A stretch of 42,452 nt of DNA from Actinomycetota bacterium. GTDB lineage: Bacteria; Actinomycetota; Actinomycetes; Streptosporangiales; Streptosporangiaceae. Shown piece by piece: positions 14,726-21,934 of the stretch; positions within the stretch are counted from its first letter, which is position 1, and every line of letters begins with the position of its first letter. Location of the stretch: the NCBI GenBank assembly GCA_003164955.1, contig PLRW01000342.1, positions 1 to 42,452 on the forward strand, in the 5' to 3' direction. Below the pieces are notes generated by a model. That model had not been told where the DNA came from, searched no databases, and worked only from the letters and a program-made list of their open reading frames with translations. Both the position numbers and the translations under genes were made by a program.

Positions 14726-15496
14726 ATGCGAGTCGATGCTGACTCCGTCGGTCAGCTTCTCGCTTCAGGGCCCCCGGCCCGCGCGGGCGGATCTTCATTG
14801 CGGCCCATGCTGTGGATGTTCCTGGCGATACTGGTCACTTTTCTCGTCACCAGAACCGTGACCAGGCTGATCCGATCAGGCGCCGGCCGCCGTGCCGGGC
14901 TGGGTAACGTCCGGATTGCCGGCACTCACGTTCATCACCAGGTTTTCGGAATACTGATCATCATCGGCACGGGCATCGCCCTGGTGTCCCAGCGGCCGGG
15001 GGGAGCGGCCCTCGACACCGCCGCCGCCATCTTCGGGGTGGGCGTCGGCCTCACAATCGACGAATTCGCGCTCTGGCTGCAGCTCGAAGACGTCTACTGG
15101 ACCAGCGAGGGACGCAAGTCAGTTGATGCCATCTTCTGCGTTCTGGTGATCACTGGAGCGCTTCTCGGCGGAACCAGCTTCGTGACCGGCCGCGCCGGCA
15201 CGTTGGCATGGTGGTGGTCGGTCTTCGTCCTCGCCGTCGAGCTCCTGCTTTGCGTGATATGCGTACTCAAGGGAAAGATCCCGACCGGTGTTGTCGGCGT
15301 CGTCATCGGCTTCGCTGCCCTCGTCGGCGCGATCAGGCTGGCCAAGCCAGGGTCGTGGTGGGCGGCGCACCGCTACGCCAGCCGGCCCCGGCGTGCCGCG
15401 CGCGCCGCAGATCGCTACGGCGAGCGTTACCAGGCACGCTGGAATCGGGTGCGGGATCTCATTGGCGGCGCGCCTTCGGCGGAACGGCCGGGCTGA
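14726..15496 (+). CDS. Conserved integral membrane protein of unknown function
   Basis: The 256-aa protein has about five hydrophobic segments (PMLWMFLAILVTFLVTRTVT near 28; then about 75-95, 105-120, 140-160 and 165-215) and a basic Arg-rich cytoplasmic tail. The ATG at 14726 has GGGAGG 5 bases upstream and beats the ATG at 14711. Polar motifs stand out inside the membrane part: HVHHQVFG near 70, and a conserved-looking DEFALWLQLEDVYW near 115. Paired His and acidic residues suggest metal or proton handling, but no known family is clear to me. Flanked by debris and a TetR gene, it appears to be a single-gene unit. Confidence 0.8.
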   Translation: MRVDADSVGQLLASGPPARAGGSSLRPMLWMFLAILVTFLVTRTVTRLIRSGAGRRAGLGNVRIAGTHVHHQVFGILIIIGTGIALVSQRPGGAALDTAAAIFGVGVGLTIDEFALWLQLEDVYWTSEGRKSVDAIFCVLVITGALLGGTSFVTGRAGTLAWWWSVFVLAVELLLCVICVLKGKIPTGVVGVVIGFAALVGAIRLAKPGSWWAAHRYASRPRRAARAADRYGERYQARWNRVRDLIGGAPSAERPG

Positions 15497-15570
15497 CACA
15501 TCGTTCCGGCCCGCGACCTGCCGGACACGCGTCCTATGATGCAGGCGCTTCCTCTCTGTTAAATCGAACC

Positions 15571-15606
15571 TAGACGTCTCGTCTCGAATTAAAGTAGAAT
15601 GGCTTC
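15571..15606 (+). promoter_or_regulatory. Leaderless promoter and operator of the TetR gene
   Basis: TAGACG (15571-15576), an 18-base spacer and TAGAAT (15595-15600) form a good housekeeping promoter. The -10 ends 6 bases before the ATG at 15607, so the message is probably leaderless; there is no ribosome binding site. The inverted repeat AGACG-TCT-CGTCT (15572-15584) overlaps the -35 and is a likely TetR operator for self-repression. Confidence 0.5.
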
Positions 15607-16242
15607 ATGACCGACCAGCTAGACCCGGCCCGGCCGGGCCGCAAGCGCAGCGAGGAAGCCCGTCAGGCGATCCTGGCCGCCGCGCTCGAGCTCACCGCCG
15701 AGGCCGGCTACGCGCGGCTCACGATCGACGGGATCGCCGCCCGTTCCGGGGCCGGCAAGCAGACGATCTACCGCTGGTGGCCATCCAAGGACGACGTGCT
15801 GCTGGAAGCCGGCGCCGGCGAGGCCGACCTGCATGTCCCGATCCCGGACGAGGGTAGCTACCGGGCTGACCTGAGGGCGTTCCTCACCGCCAGCTTCGCC
15901 CTCGGCCGCCGGCGGCAGCTCACCGACGTGCTGCGCGCCCTGATGGCCAGGGCCCAGATCGACGACGCGTTCGGGCAGCGTTTCCGCACCGCGTTCCTGC
16001 AGCGCCGCCGCGATGCCCTCGCGGTCATCCTCGACCGGGCGCAGGCCCGCGGCGAGCTCCCGGCCGGCGTCCCGGCGGGCACCATCGCCGACATTGTGTT
16101 CGGCGTGATCTGGTACCGGCTGCTCGCCACCGGCCAGGCCCTCGACAACAAGCTGGCCGACGAACTGACCACGGTCCTGGCCGGGCCGCCATCCGGATCC
16201 GGTGAGCCCGCACTGCACGCCAGCCGAAGGAAGCGCACATGA
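15607..16242 (+). CDS. TetR/AcrR family transcriptional regulator
   Basis: The 211-aa protein has the N-terminal TetR helix-turn-helix at about residues 20-60 (LTAEAGYARLTIDGIAARSG, then KQTIYRWWPSKDDVLLEA). Its C-terminal ligand domain is of the type common in actinobacterial TetR regulators (FRTAFLQRRRDALAVILDRA; DIVFGVIWYRLL). It overlaps the following short-chain dehydrogenase by 4 bases (ATGA), so that enzyme was probably its original target. The enzyme is now truncated, leaving the regulator without an obvious local target except itself. Confidence 0.92.
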   Translation: MTDQLDPARPGRKRSEEARQAILAAALELTAEAGYARLTIDGIAARSGAGKQTIYRWWPSKDDVLLEAGAGEADLHVPIPDEGSYRADLRAFLTASFALGRRRQLTDVLRALMARAQIDDAFGQRFRTAFLQRRRDALAVILDRAQARGELPAGVPAGTIADIVFGVIWYRLLATGQALDNKLADELTTVLAGPPSGSGEPALHASRRKRT

Positions 16243-16388
16243 CCGCCAGCCCGACGATCCTCATCACGGGCGCCACCGACGGCCTCGGCCGCGCCCTCGC
16301 GCACCATCTCGCCGCCGCCGGCGCCGCCCTGATCCTGCACGGCAGGGACCCCGGCAAGCTCGAGCGTGCGCCGAGTCGGGCCGGGCTC
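16239..16388 (+). pseudogene. Short-chain dehydrogenase, only the first ~48 codons left
   Basis: The frame starts ATG at 16239 overlapping the TetR stop. It reads ILITGATDGLGRALAHHLAA and then ALILHGRDPGKLE, the classical SDR nucleotide-binding start (TGxxxGxG). At about 16375-16388 similarity ends and the sequence becomes the 3' end of the convergent acetyltransferase gene. The catalytic Ser-Tyr-Lys part (YxxxK) is missing, so there is no activity. The open frame continues across the opposite-strand gene to 17405, but that part is only its shadow. Confidence 0.75.
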
Positions 16389-17252
16389 CTACCGCCCGGC
16401 CGTGGCGGCCCGCTCACGCACGACGTCACCGGCCGACTCGGCCGGGGCCTGCTCACAGGCCACACCAGACAGCGCGCTCGCCGCCTGCACCCACTCGACG
16501 GTGAGATCGCGGTTCATCTCCGCCATCCGCTGCACGAACTCGAAGTAGCGATCAACCGCCGGGAACAGGCCGACCGGCGGCAGCGGGGGGAACATGTAAG
16601 TCTGGTCAATGAGCTTCCGCATGCCCTGCGCCCAGAGGTCAGCGACCTTCTGCACCGTGCCACGCGCCCGGGTCGCCGCGGGGAGGTCAACCGTGACATC
16701 GAGCACGCCCCGCTCAGGCAGGCCCGGCGACACGCGCCCGGCCCCGGCGAGCAGGGCCAGCGACGCGCGGTTGCCGGCTTCGACGGGCGTGCGCAGCCGT
16801 GTGACCGCCGCCGGGCGCCGCGCCAGCAGCGCCGAGCAGAGTGCCGTGCCGGCGCCGCGTCCTTGCCAGTCGTCCACGACGGTAACGGCGATATCGGCGG
16901 TGGCCGGATCATCGGGATACTGCACGAGATGGGCGACCCCGATCAGCTCCTCCTCGCCCGCTGGCGGCAGCACGATAAGCAAGAGCGCAATGTGATGCAC
17001 CCCGTCAACGCTGTCGACAAGCAGCCGGATCATCGGATCATCGAGTTGATCGAGCACCTGGAGGAACCGGTGATAGCGCGATCCGGGCGACAGGCGGCGG
17101 AACACGTCGCGCAGCGTCTCGGCATCGGTGGGCAGCAGCGGCCAGATCATCGCCGGCGTGCCGTCCTGCAGAACGAACTCCCCGGGCAGCACCTGGCCAG
17201 AGGCCGGACGCGCCCGCGTCTCCCTGCTCTGATGCGCGACAATCGCGGTCAT
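16389..17252 (-). CDS. GNAT acetyltransferase with a phasin-like C-terminal segment
   Basis: The 287-aa protein has a GNAT domain at about residues 35-185: MIWPLLPTDAETLRDVFRRL, IGVAHLVQYP, and the acetyl-CoA loop region VVDDWQGRGAGTALCSALLA (QxxGxG/A). After a short linker, residues ~200-287 read DLWAQGMRKLIDQ, then VDRYFEFVQRMAEMNRDLTV and EWVQAASALSGV. That resembles phasin-like granule-associated proteins of actinobacteria, usually stand-alone. The start overlaps the upstream 73-aa gene by ATGA. The protein may acetylate a small molecule or protein at polyester granules; this is inference. Its 3' end abuts the broken dehydrogenase. Confidence 0.75.
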   Translation of the reverse strand: MTAIVAHQSRETRARPASGQVLPGEFVLQDGTPAMIWPLLPTDAETLRDVFRRLSPGSRYHRFLQVLDQLDDPMIRLLVDSVDGVHHIALLLIVLPPAGEEELIGVAHLVQYPDDPATADIAVTVVDDWQGRGAGTALCSALLARRPAAVTRLRTPVEAGNRASLALLAGAGRVSPGLPERGVLDVTVDLPAATRARGTVQKVADLWAQGMRKLIDQTYMFPPLPPVGLFPAVDRYFEFVQRMAEMNRDLTVEWVQAASALSGVACEQAPAESAGDVVRERAATAGR

Positions 17253-17470
17253 GCCGGGTGCTCGCCGGGGACCATCGGCACAAGCGCGCCGGCCAGGTCC
17301 TCGCCCTCAGCCGGCCTCCCCTTAGCCGGCTTCCCCTCAGCCGGCAGCCAGGGCGTCTTCCCGGCCGCGGCGGTCCGGCCGATCCGGTCATGCGCTGCCG
17401 CATAACTGCGGTCAGCGCCCAGCATCCAGATCCGCGGGACCGCAGCCCCTGGGCCGGCCTGCTTACTCAT
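17249..17470 (-). CDS. 73-aa protein coupled to the GNAT-phasin gene
   Basis: I do not recognise this protein. It starts MSKQAGPGAAVPRIWMLGAD, has a basic middle (RSYAAAHDRIGRTAAAGK), and repeats PAEGKPAKGRPAEGE near the end; the repeats are also visible in the DNA at about 17296-17345. The ATG at 17470 has a weak AAGG site. Its stop overlaps the acetyltransferase start (ATGA), which argues that it is a real first gene of a two-gene operon. Confidence 0.55.
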   Translation of the reverse strand: MSKQAGPGAAVPRIWMLGADRSYAAAHDRIGRTAAAGKTPWLPAEGKPAKGRPAEGEDLAGALVPMVPGEHPA

Positions 17471-17877
17471 GACCTTAATTCCCCGATTGTTTGGCGTGCG
17501 CAGCGGCGCGCCATCAGGATAGCGCTCTTACCCGAGTTCCATTCCTCCGGATCAAACGTTACGCAGCTTGTTTGCCTGCGAGTTTCGGTAATGTCATCAA
17601 TTCGTAAATACATCCCCCGGGTCTCCAAACTGCCGCAGGCGTCCCGGTCCTGCAGTCCAGGCTTGTCATCATCTGCCGAATACCACCGCGAAAACCAGCG
17701 GCAATGATGCGCGGTGAGACATGCCGAGCATTAGGCGGCTCTATTGCTCAGGGCGAGCGCGAGCGCAGCTTTCTCGTTAAGCGGCGAACATCCTCGACTG
17801 CCGCCGGCGGGCGGGCCGGTGTCAGAGGTTCCCTGCATACTGGCGACGACAGTTTGCCAGCACCCGGGGAGAGACCG
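17471..17877. other. Divergent promoter region
   Basis: This region separates the minus-strand 73-aa/GNAT operon from the plus-strand VOC gene and should hold both promoters. It is poorer in GC around 17550-17620. I could not pick a convincing -35/-10 pair on either strand. GGGGAGAG at about 17865 is the ribosome binding site for the VOC gene. Confidence 0.4.
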
Positions 17878-18321
17878 ATGGCCGTGAGCTTTCAGTTGGT
17901 GATCGACTGCGCTGACCCTGAGCCGCTCGCGCGCTTCTGGGCCGCCGCGCTGGGATACGAGCTTGAACCGCCCCCAGATGGCTTCGCCAGCTGGGATGCG
18001 TACTGGCGTGACGTCGGAGTGCCGGAAGACGAGCTGGGCACTGGCGCGGACCGCATCGTCGATCCCGGCGGGCGGGGGCCGCGGATCTGGTTCCAGGTGG
18101 TACCGGAGCGCAAAGCGGCCAAGAACCGGCTGCACCTCGATATCGGTGTCAGTGGCGGCCGCGCGGTTCCGATCGAGACGCGCAGGCAGCGTGTCGACGC
18201 GGAGGCGGCCCGTCTGGCCGATCTCGGTGCCCTGCTCGTCGGTGTCCTGAACACCGAAGGCCTCGACCACTACGCAGTCGCGATGAAAGACCCTGAGGGC
18301 AACGAGTTCGACATCAACTGA
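17878..18321 (+). CDS. VOC-fold glyoxalase-like protein
   Basis: The 147-aa protein belongs to the vicinal-oxygen-chelate fold, in the group often annotated as glyoxalase-like domain. Visible marks: FQLVIDCADPEPLARFWAAA at the start, LHLDIGV in the middle with the metal-type His, and MKDPEGNEFDIN at the end with Glu. A GGGGAGAG site lies about 7 bases before the ATG at 17878, which rules out the earlier in-frame ATGs. The substrate is unknown; members include enzymes and antibiotic-binding proteins. Confidence 0.85.
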   Translation: MAVSFQLVIDCADPEPLARFWAAALGYELEPPPDGFASWDAYWRDVGVPEDELGTGADRIVDPGGRGPRIWFQVVPERKAAKNRLHLDIGVSGGRAVPIETRRQRVDAEAARLADLGALLVGVLNTEGLDHYAVAMKDPEGNEFDIN

Positions 18322-18348
18322 CGGCCGCCGCTGCCCTGGCGCTCGTCT

Positions 18349-18489
18349 CTATCTGCCAGCGATCTCGCACCGACGTTCCCCCAGGAACGTCCGCTCGTGC
18401 CACGAGCCGTGAATCGGCCTGGAGAACCGCTGTACCAGTGAGTACATGAACTCGCGGAACCGTGCCTCGTCCGGGCGTGCCGTCATCAT
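18349..18489 (-). CDS. Possible 46-aa protein, unrecognised
   Basis: A minus-strand frame starting ATGATG at 18489 reads TARPDEARFREFMYSLVQRF and continues with SRPIHGSWHERTFLGERRCE. It looks protein-like (amphipathic, not Pro/Gly junk) but I do not recognise it. It may be the tail of a lost gene. It contains a perfect hairpin with 8-base arms (GACGTTCC, loop CCCA) at 18372-18391. Confidence 0.3.
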   Translation of the reverse strand: MMTARPDEARFREFMYSLVQRFSRPIHGSWHERTFLGERRCEIAGR

Positions 18490-18543
18490 GACTACGCCAG
18501 ACGTTGTGGATGATCGGCTGCGGTAGCTGGCACACTCAGTGAC

Positions 18544-19290
18544 ATGAGGCGAGATCGAGCCAGATACGGCGTCGATGGAGGGTACGGCGGCATTCCTATC
18601 TTCCTCCTGGCCGGAGCCGGTCTGCTGGCTGGTGACCGGTGGGCGAAGAGACGAGACAAGCGCCTGGCCGGCTCTGTGGCGAAGGTGGGGATCGTCGCCG
18701 TGCTCGGATTCGCTGCGGGCTACTTCTACAGCACCGGTCCGGGCAAACTGTCGGTCTGGAAGGAGTTGCTCGATGAACTCGATCTCCGGGGCGACGAGGA
18801 CGTACTCGACATCGGTTGCGGCCGGGGCGCCGTCCTCATCTCGGCCGCCCACCGCCTCCCCCGAGGTCGTGCCACCGGAGCCGATATCTGGCGTCTGCGT
18901 GACCAGACGGGGAACACCCGGGCCAGCGCTGAGGGTAACGCGATGGCCGAGGGGGTCAGCGAACGTGTCGATCTCGTAGATGCCGATGCACGGCATCTCC
19001 CTTTTCCGCCCGATTCGTTCGACGTGGTGCTCAGCAACCTGGCCTTCGATAACATCCACGGCAGCGAAGAACGCGCCAAGGCTCTCCGGGAAGCCGTCAG
19101 GGTCCTTCGCCCGGGCGGGCGGATGCGCGTCGTCGATGTCCGCGCTGACCGCTACGCCCCCATCCTTCGAAGCGCCGGATGCGTGGACGTCGGGGTACGG
19201 CACCTCGACTGGCGGACATCGTTCGGCCTTCCCGGCCACCATATGACGCTTGTCCTGGCCGGAAAACCAGCCGCCGGATCCCGCAACTAG
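18544..19290 (+). CDS. Membrane-anchored class I SAM-dependent methyltransferase
   Basis: This 248-aa protein has two N-terminal hydrophobic segments (IPIFLLAGAGLLAG near 17-30 and VGIVAVLGFAAGYFY near 48-62) followed by a methyltransferase domain. The SAM motif is VLDIGCGRGAVLISAAHRLP near residue 95; later motifs are DADARHLPFPPDSFDVVLSN near 145 and VRVLRPGGRMRVVD near 185. The C-terminal part resembles ubiquinone/menaquinone-type (UbiE-like) enzymes. The anchor suggests a lipid or membrane substrate, which is inference. The start has no strong ribosome binding site. Confidence 0.85.
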   Translation: MRRDRARYGVDGGYGGIPIFLLAGAGLLAGDRWAKRRDKRLAGSVAKVGIVAVLGFAAGYFYSTGPGKLSVWKELLDELDLRGDEDVLDIGCGRGAVLISAAHRLPRGRATGADIWRLRDQTGNTRASAEGNAMAEGVSERVDLVDADARHLPFPPDSFDVVLSNLAFDNIHGSEERAKALREAVRVLRPGGRMRVVDVRADRYAPILRSAGCVDVGVRHLDWRTSFGLPGHHMTLVLAGKPAAGSRN

Positions 19291-19467
19291 CGCAGTAACT
19301 CTCCGTCTGGGCGGCGGGCCTGATCTCCCGGAATGCCGTCACAGCCGCCCCGAACGGCTATGCGGCCATCGATCCGGTCCGACCCTGAGGCCTGCCTGTC
19401 CAGCGAGCAGGTCGAGCATCTGCTCGCCCAGTAGCGCCGGCCGCGAGGGACCCCAGATATCCGGTCG

Positions 19468-19899
19468 TTACCGTGTGATGGCAATGGCCACGGGGTCTGT
19501 CCCGACCGCTATGGACGTGCCCGCGGTGTTGGTAGCGGTCCGGATCGGGGTGACCGAGCCCGATCCGGCATCGAGGACGTAGGCGGTCTTCCCGTCCGGC
19601 GTGATCGCGATGGCTTCGGGATCGTCCCCGACCCGGATCGGGCAGCCTGCCTTGCCCGTGGCGACCGAGATCGGGGTGACCGTGCCGGATCCCGCGTTGA
19701 CAACGTAGGCGGTCTCGTGCCGTGCCCCGACGGCGGGCGGAATGGTCCGGGCAGTGGCGGCCGCGTCCCGCAGGCCGGTCACCGCACCCGCCGCCGGGGC
19801 GGCCCTGACCGCACTGGCGGCACCGGCCAGGGCCAGTGAATACAGCGCAGCCCCGGCCGTGACAGCGCCCAGAACACGCACAATACGCGTGCGCATCAT
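19468..19899 (-). CDS. Short secreted YVTN-repeat (beta-propeller-like) protein
   Basis: The 143-aa protein has an N-terminal signal (MMRTRIVRVLGAVTAGAALY, cleavage likely after GAASA). Two to three YVTN-type repeats follow: ETAYVVNAGSGTVTPISVAT, GDDPEAIAITPDGKTAYVLD, and GTDPVAIAITR. A full propeller needs about seven such repeats (300 aa or more), so this is either a truncated member or one that must oligomerise. An unusual run of seven or more G bases after AAAA forms the ribosome binding site just before the ATG. A 14-bp palindrome lies about 45 bases upstream. Confidence 0.7.
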   Translation of the reverse strand: MMRTRIVRVLGAVTAGAALYSLALAGAASAVRAAPAAGAVTGLRDAAATARTIPPAVGARHETAYVVNAGSGTVTPISVATGKAGCPIRVGDDPEAIAITPDGKTAYVLDAGSGSVTPIRTATNTAGTSIAVGTDPVAIAITR

Positions 19900-19906
19900 A
19901 ACCCCC

Positions 19907-20324
19907 CCCTTTTGTGATTCTCCCGGAATCAGGCAGAACGCGCTGAAATTTCAGCCCTGGAATAACCCTGCCTGGAATCCCGGATGCCCGGCCACCTTTC
20001 CCCGGGCACAGTTTATCCACCAGCCAGATGCCCGGGCCGCGGACGGATGACTTCATCAGCAATGATCAGGGCGGATCCCGCTCATTACCCGGACCCAGGT
20101 TGCCGAACGCTGAATGATGCCGGGCAAAGTCGCGGTGAAGCTATCTTCGGCACCGAAATCCGCACAATTCCGGGATAAACATTAGCCTGGCGGCCGGAAC
20201 CGGCTACAGCCGCAAATCAAATGTATACGCAGATTGCGCTCCGCGAGAGGCCCGGACCGTACCTGGCGGTCTGCCCCGCAGTGCCACCAGCTAGCACGGG
20301 CAGACAAGGGCGCCCGGGAACCGG
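19907..20324. other. Intergenic stretch at the right end of the accessory block
   Basis: This separates the YVTN gene from the conserved DUF2469 gene and so holds the right junction of the inserted block. It is less GC-rich than the flanks in places (20100-20240). Apart from the palindrome at 19942-19955 I see no gene, attachment-site repeat or tRNA. Confidence 0.45.
19942..19955. promoter_or_regulatory. 14-bp perfect palindrome upstream of the YVTN gene
   Basis: GCTGAAATTTCAGC is fully self-complementary and AT-rich at its centre in a GC-rich genome. Its position 43-56 bases before the start at 19899 suits an operator. No regulator is encoded next to it. Confidence 0.45.
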
Positions 20325-20654
20325 CTAGGCCGGGAAGTCGGGCTTGTCGTCGGGGAGCTCGAGGTCGCTCTTGGCGAGTTCCTCGATGTTGACGTCCTTG
20401 AACGTCACGACGCGGACGTTCTTGACGAACCGCGCGGGCCGGTACATGTCCCATACCCAGGCGTCACGCATGACGACCTCGAAGAAGACCTCGCCGTTGT
20501 CGGTGTTGCGCACGTTCAGCTCGACCTCGTTGGTGAGGTAGAAGCGGCGCTCAGTCTCGACGACGTGGCTGAACAGGCCGACGACATCGCGGTACTCGCG
20601 GTAAAGCTGAAGCTCCATCTCAGCTTCGTACTTTTCGAGATCTTCCGCGCTCAT
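20325..20654 (-). CDS. DUF2469 family protein
   Basis: This is a 109-aa acidic protein found almost only in actinobacteria, next to rnhB; function unknown. Family sequence is clear: MSAEDLEKYEAEMELQLYRE at the start, LFSHVVETERRFYLTNEVEL in the middle, and MRDAWVWDMYRPARFVKNVR later. The ATG at 20654 has GGAGGGG 6 bases upstream, preferred over the GTG at 20672. In relatives yraN follows directly; here 16.8 kb of accessory DNA intervenes. Confidence 0.95.
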   Translation of the reverse strand: MSAEDLEKYEAEMELQLYREYRDVVGLFSHVVETERRFYLTNEVELNVRNTDNGEVFFEVVMRDAWVWDMYRPARFVKNVRVVTFKDVNIEELAKSDLELPDDKPDFPA

Positions 20655-20668
20655 GCCTACCCCTCCGA

Positions 20669-20773
20669 TCACCCGTTGAAGGCGCTCGCCGACCGCGCGC
20701 TCATCCGTATGCCCCGTCCCGCGGCCCCGGTCTGGCCGAGCTTGCGGCGTGCCTTTCGCCCGAACTCAGCCAT
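20669..20773 (-). CDS. Possible 34-aa basic peptide between rnhB and DUF2469
   Basis: The frame starts MAEFGRKARRKLGQTGAAGR and ends just before the ribosome binding site of the DUF2469 gene, overlapping its alternative GTG start (GTGA). Codon use is GC3-rich as in real genes here. It is very short and unrecognised; it could be chance. Confidence 0.25.
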   Translation of the reverse strand: MAEFGRKARRKLGQTGAAGRGIRMSARSASAFNG

Positions 20774-20814
20774 GGCTCCATTGTGCTCTCCCGCGTGCGT
20801 GCCGTGTCCCTAAT

Positions 20815-21771
20815 TTAGTCTCCGCCACGGGGAGCATCGGCCCAGGCGCTCTCGGCCCGGCCGGCGTCCGCCGTCGCCACCTCTTCTGCCACGAGATCTG
20901 CCCACGCACCGGGGGTTTCAGTACCGTCGAGCGCCAGTTCTTCGCCGGGTTTGCCCGGTGGCGCGCTCGGTGCCCTCGGTGCGCTCGCCGCAGCGGCCGG
21001 GCCGCCCCCATCGGCGGGACAGTCACCGGCCACGGCGGTCTCGAAGCCGGGGGCACCGCCCTGCCCGCCGGTGGCCCAGCGGCGGTTCGCTTGCCGCACG
21101 TTCGTATACGAATAGCGATGCTCGGGGCATGGCCCATAGCCGCACAGGGCGGCCATGTGCTCCGGGGTGGAGTACCCCTTGTGCCGGGCGAAGCCGTAGG
21201 CGGGGTAGGACCCGTCGAGCGCGACCATCATGCGGTCCCTGGTCACCTTGGCCACGACGGAAGCCGCCGCCACCGACGCGGTGACCTGATCACCCTTCCA
21301 CACGGCCAGGGCGGGCGCGCCGAGCCCGCGCACGGGGAAGCCGTCGGTGAGCACGTATCCCGGCCGCCGGCGCAAGCCCGCGAGCGCGCGCCGCATGCCT
21401 TCCACGTTGCAGACGTGCAGCCCGAGGACGTCGATCTCCTGGGCCGGGACGGCGATCACGTGCCAGTCGAGCGCCCATCGCATGACGTCGGTGTACACGC
21501 TCTCGCGCTCGTCCGGCGTGAGCAGCTTGGAATCGGCGAGACCCGGCATCCGGCGGATCGTCGCACAGTCCAGGACGACCGCCGCCACCACGAGCGGCCC
21601 GGCGCAGGCCCCCCGGCCCGCCTCGTCAATCCCCGCGACCGGCGAGAGGCCCGCACGGGTCAGCACGCTCTCGTACGCGGCCAGCCCGGCGTTGCGCCGG
21701 GGCGTGTGGCCGGAGTGCCGCCATTTGACCCGTTCCGGGCCGATGGCCGACTGGCTGGAGGGGCGGAACAT
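20815..21771 (-). CDS. rnhB: Ribonuclease HII
   Basis: RNase HII nicks RNA-DNA hybrids at single ribonucleotides. The type-2 RNase H core is present: AGIDEAGRGACAGPLVVAAV with the catalytic Asp-Glu near residue 45, LADSKLLTPDERE, VLTDGFPVRG, and VAKVTRDRMM with the fourth acidic Asp; then PAYGFARHKGYSTPEHMAAL. At 318 aa it is longer than usual (220-260) because of an Ala/Pro/Gly-rich C-terminal tail of ~85 residues. The ATG at 21771 has no good ribosome site but a TAATCT hexamer 10 bases upstream, so it may be leaderless; an earlier ATG at 21870 would start in the repeat region. Confidence 0.92.
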   Translation of the reverse strand: MFRPSSQSAIGPERVKWRHSGHTPRRNAGLAAYESVLTRAGLSPVAGIDEAGRGACAGPLVVAAVVLDCATIRRMPGLADSKLLTPDERESVYTDVMRWALDWHVIAVPAQEIDVLGLHVCNVEGMRRALAGLRRRPGYVLTDGFPVRGLGAPALAVWKGDQVTASVAAASVVAKVTRDRMMVALDGSYPAYGFARHKGYSTPEHMAALCGYGPCPEHRYSYTNVRQANRRWATGGQGGAPGFETAVAGDCPADGGGPAAAASAPRAPSAPPGKPGEELALDGTETPGAWADLVAEEVATADAGRAESAWADAPRGGD

Positions 21772-21835
21772 GACATCCGAAAGATTACGCCAGATCTCCG
21801 CGGCCCGAGCGTCCTCCCCGGAAGCCCCCGCCACC

Positions 21836-21914
21836 CCGGCCGGCCTGGAAGCCCCGGAAGCCCCGGCCACCCGGAAGCCCCGGGCACCCGGAAGCCCCGG
21901 GCACCCGGAAGCCC
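21836..21914. repeat. Tandem GC-rich repeats between lepB and rnhB
   Basis: A 17-base unit, CACCCGGAAGCCCCGGG, occurs about three times in a row, preceded by shorter GGAAGCCCCGG copies. The array lies in the non-coding gap between the lepB stop and the rnhB start. It could fold into hairpins, but is more likely replication slippage. Confidence 0.75.
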
Positions 21915-21934
21915 CGGGCGGCGGAAACGAGAGC

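Noticed and set aside
16389..17405. The dehydrogenase frame continuing as a 388-aa fusion protein
   Set aside because: Beyond about codon 48 it is only the antisense reading of the acetyltransferase operon.
3504..20324. Calling the block an integrative element or phage
   Set aside because: No integrase, recombinase, attachment repeats, tRNA target, replication or structural genes were found.
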